A DNA stretch of 10,137 bases, taken from contig CAAFTZ010000100.1 of assembly GCA_900766055.1 (NCBI GenBank), forward strand, positions 1-10,137. The letters are read 5' to 3'. Below are positions 1 through 6,908 of this stretch, in pieces. Both the position numbers and the translations under genes were made by a program. The stretch is from an uncultured Parasutterella sp. (GTDB lineage Bacteria; Pseudomonadota; Gammaproteobacteria; Burkholderiales; Burkholderiaceae_F). The notes below the pieces were generated by a model. It was not told the origin of the DNA, did no database searches, and worked only from the letters and a program-made list of their open reading frames with translations. Each line of letters begins with the position of its first letter. The stretch's first letter is position 1.

Positions 1-284
1 ATAAACATACTATATTAGGTATAAACCCTATTCTCCTAATCACCTCAAAATAGGATTGCTAAAAAGCATTTTTCACAAGATTGACTTGTATTTTCACCAC
101 GCTCAAAAAATATTAATCCGAAAAGATGAAAAATTTTTCTTATATTTTTAATAAGTTAATCGCATTCTCCGAAGCTTGTCCCGGGTCTTTAGGTGAAACT
201 ACGTAGGAAATTCTATCTATTTTCATCTAAAACATTTACAATTCGACACAGACTAACGACCTCATATGAAAAGGAGATAACTCA
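1..284. other. AT-rich non-coding leader upstream of the flavoprotein gene
   Basis: No credible reading frame is seen. The stretch is AT-rich and holds several short inverted repeats: ATTAGG (14-19) with CCTAAT (35-40), CCTATT (27-32) with AATAGG (49-54), GAAAAATTTTTC (128-139), CTTAT (139-143) with ATAAG (151-155), and the palindrome CTACGTAG (199-206). TACAAT at 237-242 resembles a -10 box about 45 nt before the start codon, but no matching -35 box is visible at normal spacing, so I do not call a promoter with confidence. A clear Shine-Dalgarno sequence, AAGGAG, lies at 271-276, 8 nt from the ATG at 285. The gene upstream of the window is not visible. Confidence 0.6.
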
Positions 285-2090
285 ATGATTTTTAAAACAT
301 TGCTGACTTCTGCCGCCGTTTCTTTGGCTGTTGCTTCCTACGCTCAGGCCGCTGTTCAGGACGGTACGTTTGAAGGCACAGCCAACGGCAAAAACGGTCC
401 CGTAACTGTTGCCGTAACCATCCAAGCTGGAAAGATTACAAATGTTAAAGTCGTAAAATCCGGCGAATCCGCAATGATCGGGGATGCTGCAATTGCCCGC
501 ATTCCAGCCGAAATTGTTGCTCGCCAGTCATTGCGTGTAAATAACGTTGCCGGTGCTACCTTGTCCTCCATGGCAATTCAAGCCGCGGCGACAAACGCGG
601 TGAAAGCCGCGGGCGGCACCCCGAACGAATTCTACAAGGCACCGATTAAAAAGCAGGCTTCCAACATTGATATCAGTTACAAGACAGCCGTGGTGGTTGT
701 CGGTTCAGGCGCCAGCGGCATGGCTGCAGCGGTTCGTTCTCAGCTGAACGGAAACCCCACCATTCTGATTGAAAAAATGCCGTATCTTGGCGGCGACACG
801 ATTCTGAATGCCGGAACCTTGATTGCAACTGGTTCCCGCTATCAGCGCGATGTCATGAAAGAAACCAAGGACTCTCCGGAACTCGCCTATAAAGACATCA
901 TGCATGTCGGCAAAAACCGAAACGACCCGGTTTTAGTCAAAATGGTCACTGAAAAAGCAGGCTCGGTTGTCGACTGGCTGATTGACGACCTCAAGATTCC
1001 TTACGGTCCTGCGGCAACCCAATATCCTGACCACTCCGCCTCACGCCAGCTTGGTGTAACGGGCCGCTCCCCCAATTTCATCAAAACAATGGCCCGTATC
1101 TTTACTGACCACGGCGGCAAAATTTTGATGGAAACTCGCGCCACCTCTTTAATTTATAAGGGAGGCCGAGTTGACGGAGTCCACGCTGTCAACGCCGACG
1201 GAGACAAGATCACGATCAACGCTAAAGAGACCATTTTGGCTTCCGGCGGTTTTGGCGCCAAGACAGAAATGCTCCCGAAGACTTTGAAAGGCTATCTTTT
1301 CTACGGGTTAGACAGTGATGCCGGACAAGGTTACGAAATGGCCCGCAAGATCGGCGCGCAAAACATCAATATGGATCTTGTAAAAGTCTATCCGCAGGGT
1401 GTTGAGACCGTTCCGAACCACGGTCTTGCCGCGACAGCCAGTTCCACGGCTACGATAAATGATACCGGTGCAATCTACGTCAACAGCCAAGGGAAACGTA
1501 TCATCAATGAACGTGCCTCTTTGGGCGAACTCACAGATATTACCGTGGCTCAGCCCGACAAGATTATGTACTTAGTCATGGATAAAACGGGCTATGACCG
1601 CTATCTGGCTAAAAGCATTGAAGACAAACTGGTTCCGGACGAAACCGTTCTTCGTAAATGGCTTGCCATTAAGAACAACGGAAAACCGGTAATGGTTGAA
1701 TCGGATAATCTGGCTGAAGCGGCTAAAGTCATGGGTATCAATCCTGAAGGACTTGAAGCTACTGTCAAACAGTGGAACGAAATGGCAAGCGCCGGCAAAG
1801 ACACTCAGTTCAATCGTAAAGATCCGAAAGAGCTCATTAAGGCTCCGTATTACATTGTTGAACAGAAACCTCGTTTTGCCACAACACTGGGCGGCTTGAA
1901 AGCCAATGCAAATATGCAGATTTTAGGGAAAGGCGGTAAGCCCATCCCCGGTCTCTTCGGAGCCGGCTGCGTAGTTGGCGGTGCTAACGGCGCCGACTCT
2001 ATGACCGCTATGATGAACTCCTGGGCCATCATCTCCGGTGTGGATGCCGCAGACGGTGTAACTGCCGCCATCAAAAAATCCCGCAAGTAA
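285..2090 (+). CDS. Exported FMN-binding / FAD-dependent flavoprotein reductase (flavocytochrome c family, no heme)
   Basis: This 601-residue protein is probably a periplasmic reductase of an organic electron acceptor. Residues 1-22 form a Sec signal peptide with a likely AQA|AV cleavage. Residues about 24-108 are an FMN_bind domain ending in NNVAGAT (86-92); Thr92 is the expected ApbE-flavinylated residue, although the usual Asp and Ser/Thr of the D-x-x-S/T-G-A-T motif are Asn and Ala here. Residues about 133-595 are the FAD domain: GSGASG (140-145), an acidic Glu163 at the end of strand 2, and a C-terminal GAGCVVGG segment (559-566). No CxxCH heme motif exists, so electrons must come from a separate partner. 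Comparing by hand with remembered Shewanella Fcc3 motifs, the substrate His and Arg positions appear to be Tyr369, Leu413, Ala532/Thr533 and Ser572, so fumarate is an unlikely substrate. The start is set by AAGGAG 8 nt upstream. Family assignment is firm; the substrate is unknown. Confidence 0.9.
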   Translation: MIFKTLLTSAAVSLAVASYAQAAVQDGTFEGTANGKNGPVTVAVTIQAGKITNVKVVKSGESAMIGDAAIARIPAEIVARQSLRVNNVAGATLSSMAIQAAATNAVKAAGGTPNEFYKAPIKKQASNIDISYKTAVVVVGSGASGMAAAVRSQLNGNPTILIEKMPYLGGDTILNAGTLIATGSRYQRDVMKETKDSPELAYKDIMHVGKNRNDPVLVKMVTEKAGSVVDWLIDDLKIPYGPAATQYPDHSASRQLGVTGRSPNFIKTMARIFTDHGGKILMETRATSLIYKGGRVDGVHAVNADGDKITINAKETILASGGFGAKTEMLPKTLKGYLFYGLDSDAGQGYEMARKIGAQNINMDLVKVYPQGVETVPNHGLAATASSTATINDTGAIYVNSQGKRIINERASLGELTDITVAQPDKIMYLVMDKTGYDRYLAKSIEDKLVPDETVLRKWLAIKNNGKPVMVESDNLAEAAKVMGINPEGLEATVKQWNEMASAGKDTQFNRKDPKELIKAPYYIVEQKPRFATTLGGLKANANMQILGKGGKPIPGLFGAGCVVGGANGADSMTAMMNSWAIISGVDAADGVTAAIKKSRK

Positions 2091-2116
2091 TCTCCTCTAA
2101 TACTTAGCAACTGCTA

Positions 2117-2142
2117 AAACGGGCCCAAAATTGGGCCCGTTT
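2117..2142. terminator. Hairpin terminator shared by convergent genes
   Basis: A perfect 12-bp inverted repeat, AAACGGGCCCAA and TTGGGCCCGTTT, is separated by only AA, so in RNA the innermost pairs open to make the loop. It lies 26 nt after the flavoprotein stop and 27 nt after the amidohydrolase stop on the other strand. T-rich tracts follow the stem in both directions (TTTC on +, TTTTAGC on -), fitting a bidirectional terminator, though the U-runs are short. A second repeat, TTAGCA-AC-TGCTAA (2104-2117), abuts it. Confidence 0.75.
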
Positions 2143-2169
2143 CTTGTGGTTTTGAGGTGAGTTAGAGAA

Positions 2170-3438
2170 TTAGATTCCGTTAAGTTTCAACACACATCCT
2201 TTGAAAATCCCAAATGCGGTTTCAAGTCCTTTTTCGTCGAAATCAAACTCTCTTTGGTGGTGAGCCGCTGTTCTGTCAGCTCCCACAACGAAGAACTCAC
2301 TCTTTCCTCCGGCAGCTTTTACACGTGTTGCAAGCATCGTAAAGTCCTCGGAACAACCTAACTTTTTATGCTGGACAACTCGTTCGCAGCTCGACAGACT
2401 TCCTGCAACTTCCGTCACTAAAGAAGCAAGCTCAGGATCGTTATTGAGTTCACCGGCCTCTCCGACTTTTTCAACTTCATAGTCCACGTCATAAGTCAAA
2501 GCGGTGCCTTTAACAATGCGATTGGCCTGATCGACCATGAAATCATTGATTTCCGCTGTTTCTCCGCGTACTTCTAATTGAACCTGAGCATGTACCGGAA
2601 TAACGTTTCTTCCTTCACCGGCCTGCATCATTCCTACGTTAATGCATCCTAGACCTTTTCCATGGCGTGCCATTCCAAGAAGCTCGGATACGCAAGTACA
2701 GGCACAAGCCAAAGCATTCCTACCAAGATGCGGACTCATTGTCGGATGAGCGGGCCGACCTTTAAAGCGAACATCTAACTTAGTTGTGCACAATACGCCC
2801 TCAGGGTACACACAAACCTCTCCGGTGGGACACATCATTGCCAAATGCGCACCTAACAAATAATTGACGTCATCTAAGAGGCCGGAAGCCGCTTGAGCCG
2901 CTCCTCCTCTCACACCTTCTTCGGCCGGCTGGAAAATCAATTTAATTCTTCCGCATAACTGATCTTTGTGATCGACAATCCACTGCGCCATGGTCAATCC
3001 GACTGCCGTGTGTCCATCATGGCCGCACGAATGCATAACTCCTGCATGACGGGATCTGAAATTCTCTTTATTGGGAAGATGATCCTTTAAGTCCGTTTCT
3101 TCGACACCGACACAGTCGATATCAAAACGCAAAGCTGTGACGGGGCCAGGTCTGCCTGTGTCTAATTCCGCAATGGTGCCCGTATATCCGTGCATTCTTT
3201 CAATGAGCGTCGGGTCGACACCTTCTTCCAGTGCCCTCTTTTTGCTTTTTTCCACAAAATCTTCCGGCCTGCCCATGACAGCATCGAGACCGATCTGCTC
3301 AACGCCGACAAACGTCTTCCAGCCAAGCGGTTCGATTGTCTCCAAAATTTTTGCTGTAGTACAAAATTCGCCCCAACCGAGTTCGGGTATCTGATGCAGT
3401 TCTCGTCTCAGTTTGACTGCGTTTTTGATGTAATCCAT
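2170..3438 (-). CDS. abgA: M20-family amidohydrolase, AbgA-like (p-aminobenzoyl-glutamate hydrolase subunit A homologue)
   Basis: This 422-residue cytoplasmic metallohydrolase would cleave an amide bond between an aryl or acyl group and an amino acid; E. coli AbgA does this on p-aminobenzoyl-glutamate together with AbgB. Visible M20D features are LRRELHQIPELGW (10-22), LDTGRPGP (92-99), the metal motif MHSCGHDGH (135-143; Cys138 and His140 as ligands), QPAEEG (170-175; catalytic and ligand glutamates), His198, the dimerisation-domain segment NVGMMQAGEGRNVIP (267-281), and HHQREFDFDE (393-402) at the C-terminus. E. coli AbgA has close equivalents of these, including the insertion before LDTGRPGP, and is about 436 residues. 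There is no signal peptide. The start is fixed by AAGGAG 6 nt upstream, which overlaps the stop of the transporter gene, so the two are cotranscribed and probably coupled. No abgB follows. The family is secure; the exact substrate is not. Confidence 0.88.
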   Translation of the reverse strand: MDYIKNAVKLRRELHQIPELGWGEFCTTAKILETIEPLGWKTFVGVEQIGLDAVMGRPEDFVEKSKKRALEEGVDPTLIERMHGYTGTIAELDTGRPGPVTALRFDIDCVGVEETDLKDHLPNKENFRSRHAGVMHSCGHDGHTAVGLTMAQWIVDHKDQLCGRIKLIFQPAEEGVRGGAAQAASGLLDDVNYLLGAHLAMMCPTGEVCVYPEGVLCTTKLDVRFKGRPAHPTMSPHLGRNALACACTCVSELLGMARHGKGLGCINVGMMQAGEGRNVIPVHAQVQLEVRGETAEINDFMVDQANRIVKGTALTYDVDYEVEKVGEAGELNNDPELASLVTEVAGSLSSCERVVQHKKLGCSEDFTMLATRVKAAGGKSEFFVVGADRTAAHHQREFDFDEKGLETAFGIFKGCVLKLNGI

Positions 3439-3448
3439 GTTGTTCTCC

Positions 3449-4714
3449 TTAAACCATCGCTAATGCGACAAAGATGACGGCAATGATCATCGGAATTGCC
3501 AGACGTTTTGTAAGTTCAATCGGATTGCTGACCCCGGCCAGACCGCAAATCACGATAGCGACACCGGATATCGGACTCATAGTTCTTCCAAGAGCTCCGG
3601 CCAAAGCGGCCATTGTTCCTAAAGTCGGAACGGTCATGCCGAAACTCGGTGCATGGGGTGTAACGGCTTCATTGAATGCAAATGCTGCTGCGTCTCCGGA
3701 ACCGGTAATAACACCCATCACAAAAGGCCCAAGTGAGCCGCCCCAACGAGCGATCTCATTCGAGCCTCGAAGAACTTCAATGAAGACTGCGATAAGGCCC
3801 GACGCTTTCAAACCGGCTGCAAAGACACCGGCAGCAATAATGATGCCGAGAACTTCACCATAGCCGTTGCCCATGCCCGCAAAAAAGCGTTTAGAGAAAG
3901 ACTGAGGATCAGCCAAAGTAACCGCCAACGTGTAAATGGCTCCCACAATCATGGCTTGGGCTACACCCATTTTTATGGCGGGAAGCCATAAATTCCCTGT
4001 AACCAAAATCAGAACAGGAACCAGCGGAGCTAAGGCCTTCAAAACATTCACACGCTGCACCTCACTTTCCTCATTTAATTCAGTTTCGGAAACCGAGCCC
4101 GGCTTATAGTCGCCCAGTAAGATGCACATAATCGTCACACCTATCATCGAGATAGCGCCGCATACCAACGTGTAATTCATGTGTACGCCGATTGTTTGGA
4201 TAACATCCAGATTCGCCATCTTTGCTACATAGGCATTGTGAGAAAGACCGGGAGAAAGCATGGATCCGAAGGTCCCTCCGAGGATAGCCGCGGCAGTTCC
4301 GGGACGGCTGACGCCGGCTCGGCGTAATAAGGGAATCATTGTCGGACCCACGGCCGCCGCGCACCCGGCCGCTGAAGGAATCGCGATGCAGATGAAATAG
4401 GTAATTGCCGTAGCAGCAGGTATCAGAAGCAAACCGAGCTTACTTAACGGGGCAGACAGAAGCTTCACTAAATGAACATCGCATTTGGTCATTTGAACGA
4501 CGAAAGCAAAGCCCATCGCAGAGCAAATTGCCATGATCAACCCGCTGTTTGTCATAGATTTTGCAAATGCATTCAGACCTTGCATCGGATCTAAAGACAA
4601 ACAGGTCATAAGAAAGCCGGAGGCTAACAGGACCAAGCGTGTCTCATAGCGTTTGATAAGAGCTGCCACTGTCAAAATGACGATAACAATGGCTGCCCAA
4701 ACAGTCCAAGTCAT
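3449..4714 (-). CDS. DcuC-family anaerobic carboxylate transporter
   Basis: This 421-residue inner-membrane carrier has about 10-12 hydrophobic segments (for example 4-20, 25-42, 57-74, 94-112, 178-200, 226-246, 249-267, 286-305, 405-421). Two homologous re-entrant-type motifs mark the two halves: LGGTFGSMLSPGLSHNA (145-161), and GSGDAAAFAF (338-347) followed by LGRTMSPISGVAI (375-387). The second half is like E. coli DcuC, which carries C4-dicarboxylates during anaerobic growth and has GSGNAPFYAF and LGRTLSPVSGV. A hydrophilic, acidic loop at about 203-225 separates the halves. It is the first gene of an operon with the AbgA-like hydrolase 10 nt downstream, so its cargo is more likely the hydrolase substrate or product than plain succinate; this is inference. 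The start is supported by AGGAG 6 nt upstream. It is divergent from the LysR pair. A symbol is withheld because the cargo is unknown. Confidence 0.85.
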   Translation of the reverse strand: MTWTVWAAIVIVILTVAALIKRYETRLVLLASGFLMTCLSLDPMQGLNAFAKSMTNSGLIMAICSAMGFAFVVQMTKCDVHLVKLLSAPLSKLGLLLIPAATAITYFICIAIPSAAGCAAAVGPTMIPLLRRAGVSRPGTAAAILGGTFGSMLSPGLSHNAYVAKMANLDVIQTIGVHMNYTLVCGAISMIGVTIMCILLGDYKPGSVSETELNEESEVQRVNVLKALAPLVPVLILVTGNLWLPAIKMGVAQAMIVGAIYTLAVTLADPQSFSKRFFAGMGNGYGEVLGIIIAAGVFAAGLKASGLIAVFIEVLRGSNEIARWGGSLGPFVMGVITGSGDAAAFAFNEAVTPHAPSFGMTVPTLGTMAALAGALGRTMSPISGVAIVICGLAGVSNPIELTKRLAIPMIIAVIFVALAMV

Positions 4715-4778
4715 AATCTTCTCCTATGGGTTATCGTTATGTCACCATTGTGAAGATTGGACTGCGTTACGGTAAGAT

Positions 4779-4802
4779 ATCAAAGAGTTACAACGTTTTG
4801 AT
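4779..4802. promoter_or_regulatory. Candidate LysR operator in the divergent intergenic region
   Basis: The 102-bp gap between the divergent transporter and LysR genes contains ATCAAA (4779-4784), 12 nt, then TTTGAT (4797-4802), a 6-bp inverted repeat that includes a T-N11-A match (4780 and 4792). LysR-type proteins usually bind such sites and often repress their own gene. The site ends 14 nt before the LysR start. A smaller repeat, TTAC-G-GTAA (4767-4775), lies beside it. No convincing -35/-10 pair was found for either direction, so this rests on symmetry and position alone. Confidence 0.3.
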
Positions 4803-4816
4803 CTAAACGGAACACC

Positions 4817-5740
4817 ATGCGTAACCTTGACACGATTGAAACCTTTAAAACCTTCGTTGTTCTCGCAAGACTTAACAGTGTCGGAAAAACCGCTGAGCAG
4901 CTTCATATTTCAAAAGCTTCCGTCTCACGCCGCATTTCTTCACTTGAAACATCTATTGGAAAGCTTTTTATCCGAAACCAAAACGGCAGCGAGTTGACAC
5001 CTTTGGGCTGCCTTTTCTTAGAAAAGATTCAACCTCTCCTAGAGAGATTCCACAAACTTTCCGCCCCTGTCTCTCGACCCGAAGGAAGCGTCAGCGGATC
5101 AATCCGAATTTCAGCGCCTAACGCGATCGGCAATGGTTTGCTCATTCCATGGATCACCGCATTTCAAAGAAGAAATCCAGAACTTTTTGTTAACTTAACG
5201 CTGACTCTTGGTCCAATGCACATCATTCCTCCAGAGTGTGATATCAGAATCAATCACGGACTGTATCCCTGTTCCAATGCCGTCATCAGAAAACTCGGTG
5301 AAATGCGCCGCATGATGGTTGCTTCAGCAGGCTATTTGGCAAAACACGGAGTACCGAAAACTCCGGAGGATTTAGAATTTCATGAACTTTTAGGCGGCAA
5401 TGATTTAGTCAACGGAGCGCCCTTAGTTCTCCTGAAAGACAATGAGCGCATCATCGTTCCGATACACTCTAAACTTAGACTGAAAGATCATACAGCGGCA
5501 AGGACAGCCGCATTATTTGACGCCGGAATAAGTGTTCATGCGTTCAGGTATGACACCATGGAATTAGTCCGACGCAAATTACTCATACACGTTCTTCCCG
5601 ACTGGGAACCCGAGCCGTCCCCTGTCAGCTTGTTGCTTCCCATCGGCCGAAAACCATCGTCAGCGGTGGAGGCCTTGTGCGATTTCATCGCTGAAAAATG
5701 GCGTTCAAACCCAGAACTCGTCTTCGATCATGGCCTCTAA
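4817..5740 (+). CDS. LysR-type transcriptional regulator (first of a tandem pair)
   Basis: This 307-residue protein is a DNA-binding activator or repressor. The N-terminal winged helix-turn-helix is at about 6-65: SVGKTAEQLHISKASVSRRI (21-40) is the HTH, followed by SSLETSIGKLF and the wing NGSELTPLG (56-64). A linker helix follows, and an effector-binding domain covers about 93-300, typical in length for the family. It is divergent from the transporter-amidohydrolase operon, the classic LysR arrangement (as for abgR beside abgABT in E. coli), so that operon is its likely target and the operon's substrate its likely ligand. The start at 4817 puts the HTH at the usual distance from the N-terminus, but only a weak purine stretch precedes it. 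Its last 11 nt overlap the next LysR gene. The inducer is unknown. Confidence 0.9.
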   Translation: MRNLDTIETFKTFVVLARLNSVGKTAEQLHISKASVSRRISSLETSIGKLFIRNQNGSELTPLGCLFLEKIQPLLERFHKLSAPVSRPEGSVSGSIRISAPNAIGNGLLIPWITAFQRRNPELFVNLTLTLGPMHIIPPECDIRINHGLYPCSNAVIRKLGEMRRMMVASAGYLAKHGVPKTPEDLEFHELLGGNDLVNGAPLVLLKDNERIIVPIHSKLRLKDHTAARTAALFDAGISVHAFRYDTMELVRRKLLIHVLPDWEPEPSPVSLLLPIGRKPSSAVEALCDFIAEKWRSNPELVFDHGL

Positions 5741-6650
5741 TAATTCTGAACATAGGGCGACACTGCGTCAATGGCAGCTCTTTACACTTACCGTTGAAAA
5801 AGGAAGCATTCTTGCGGCTTCTGCCGCCGCTAACACCGACGCCGCCGTTGTCAGCAGAGAAATTACAAAACTTGAACATCTGTTGCAGGAACCATTATTG
5901 GAAAGATCCCGCTCCGGCGTTCGTCCGACATGGCTAGGCGCTCAAAAATACAAAGAAGCAATAAAAATTCTTCATGACATCAATACTGTTTTCTCTGAAA
6001 CTGAAAATACTTCAATCAGATCTTCGACTATCCGTCTTGCCGTTCCCGGAGCACTGACTGGGCTTATCGCTAAGCCTCTCGCAGAGTTTGAAAAACTCCA
6101 ATCTTCTAATCACACGCGCATCGAAATCAACAGTTACCAAAACATCAACGATGTTCAGCCCGAAAATTTTGATCTCCTGGTTTGCCTCCAAACATTGCCA
6201 AATGTCAGGATGATCGCATACGATATCGCAAGCATTTCATATGGAATTTTTGCCTCTCCTGACTTCATTGCGCAAAACAAGAGGATCTCTGATCCGGCTC
6301 AGTTAGAAAATCTTCCGCTAATCCACTCAAAAAGCGAGAAAGTCCTCTTGCAAGGCCCTTTTCAAAGCATAACCCTTACGGTAGAACCCCAAATAAGGAT
6401 TAATTCTGATGAAGCGATGATCGGTGCCGCGGTTGAAGGTTTGGGTATTGCACTCCGCATACCGCTTTGGAGCGCAGAACCTCTAGCAAAAAACGGTAGG
6501 TTAAGTCAATTACTTCCAACTTGGCATCTTCCGAACGCACCTGTTTGGCTTCTAAAGCATCCCGGCCGAAAAATTTCCGCTCTAGAGAAACTTATACAGT
6601 TTTTGAGGAAGACGGGAACGTTCCATCCGTCGCTAACAAAAACAGACTAA
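5730..6650 (+). CDS. LysR-type transcriptional regulator (second of a tandem pair)
   Basis: This 306-residue regulator overlaps the preceding LysR gene by 11 nt, in a different frame, and has no clear Shine-Dalgarno sequence, so its translation probably depends on ribosomes finishing the first gene. The HTH region spans about 12-70: LRQWQLFTLTVEKGSILAAS, then the recognition helix TDAAVVSREITKLEH (36-50), LLERS and the wing RSGVRPTWLG (61-70). The effector domain covers about 100-297, with the family-typical stretch NSDEAMIGAAVEGLGIALRIP near residue 230. The two proteins are only distantly alike outside the HTH, so this is not a recent duplication. They may control different halves of the locus or act together on the divergent operon. 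No terminator follows directly; the next plus-strand terminator is at 7025-7054. Confidence 0.88.
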   Translation: MASNNSEHRATLRQWQLFTLTVEKGSILAASAAANTDAAVVSREITKLEHLLQEPLLERSRSGVRPTWLGAQKYKEAIKILHDINTVFSETENTSIRSSTIRLAVPGALTGLIAKPLAEFEKLQSSNHTRIEINSYQNINDVQPENFDLLVCLQTLPNVRMIAYDIASISYGIFASPDFIAQNKRISDPAQLENLPLIHSKSEKVLLQGPFQSITLTVEPQIRINSDEAMIGAAVEGLGIALRIPLWSAEPLAKNGRLSQLLPTWHLPNAPVWLLKHPGRKISALEKLIQFLRKTGTFHPSLTKTD

Positions 6651-6852
6651 CAGAAGGAATAGGCCGCTCTCTTTAGGTATATCCTCAAGTCTCCAAAAAT
6701 TCTGAATAAAATTCAATCATCCCAACCTGAACTTGATTTAACTTTTATATTTAAACAAGACTAAACACCTTGATAATTCACAATAGTTTTCATTTTCTTT
6801 CAAGGGGGTCGGTTCGACACAAAACGTCACAACTAACACATTTTATGACGCT

Positions 6853-6866
6853 ATTGTTCGGACAAT
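6853..6866. promoter_or_regulatory. Operator-like near-palindrome upstream of the RNA candidate
   Basis: ATTGTTCGGACAAT is symmetric at 12 of 14 positions. Just to its left, CGTCA (6825-6829) and TGACG (6846-6850) form another inverted repeat. TAAATT at 6872-6877 could serve as a -10 element for the RNA downstream, but no -35 box is found at normal spacing. The dyad resembles half-sites used by GntR-family proteins; that comparison is from memory and weak. Confidence 0.25.
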
Positions 6867-6908
6867 GAGTGTAAATTACCGCCCTGAAGGCATCCGTTTG
6901 AGTCTTCA

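Noticed and set aside
57..73. TGCT-AAAA-AGCA followed by five T, a possible terminator of an upstream gene
   Set aside because: The stem is only 4 bp and the surroundings are AT-rich, so it is too weak to call.
3474..3863. 129-codon open frame antisense to the transporter gene
   Set aside because: It lies wholly opposite a well-supported membrane protein gene, shows no recognisable domain, and its composition mirrors the hydrophobic codons of the sense strand.
4104..4364. 86-codon frame on the same strand inside the transporter gene
   Set aside because: It is an Arg/Ser-rich out-of-frame shadow of the transporter coding sequence, which itself carries a consistent family match across this region, so no frameshift is needed.
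5698..5937. 79-codon frame across the junction of the two LysR genes
   Set aside because: It is out of frame with both LysR proteins, which each have complete HTH domains; it has no independent support.
6806..6820. GGTTCGA motif in a GGGGGTC context, resembling a tRNA or tmRNA T-arm
   Set aside because: The 3' side does not complete a T-stem or acceptor stem and no CCA or anticodon arm is found; only the short dyad GTCG-GTT-CGAC is real.
6651..6850. Search for a riboswitch or further RNA in the AT-rich part
   Set aside because: No conserved riboswitch core or stable stem was recognised, and the next genes on the right face the other way.
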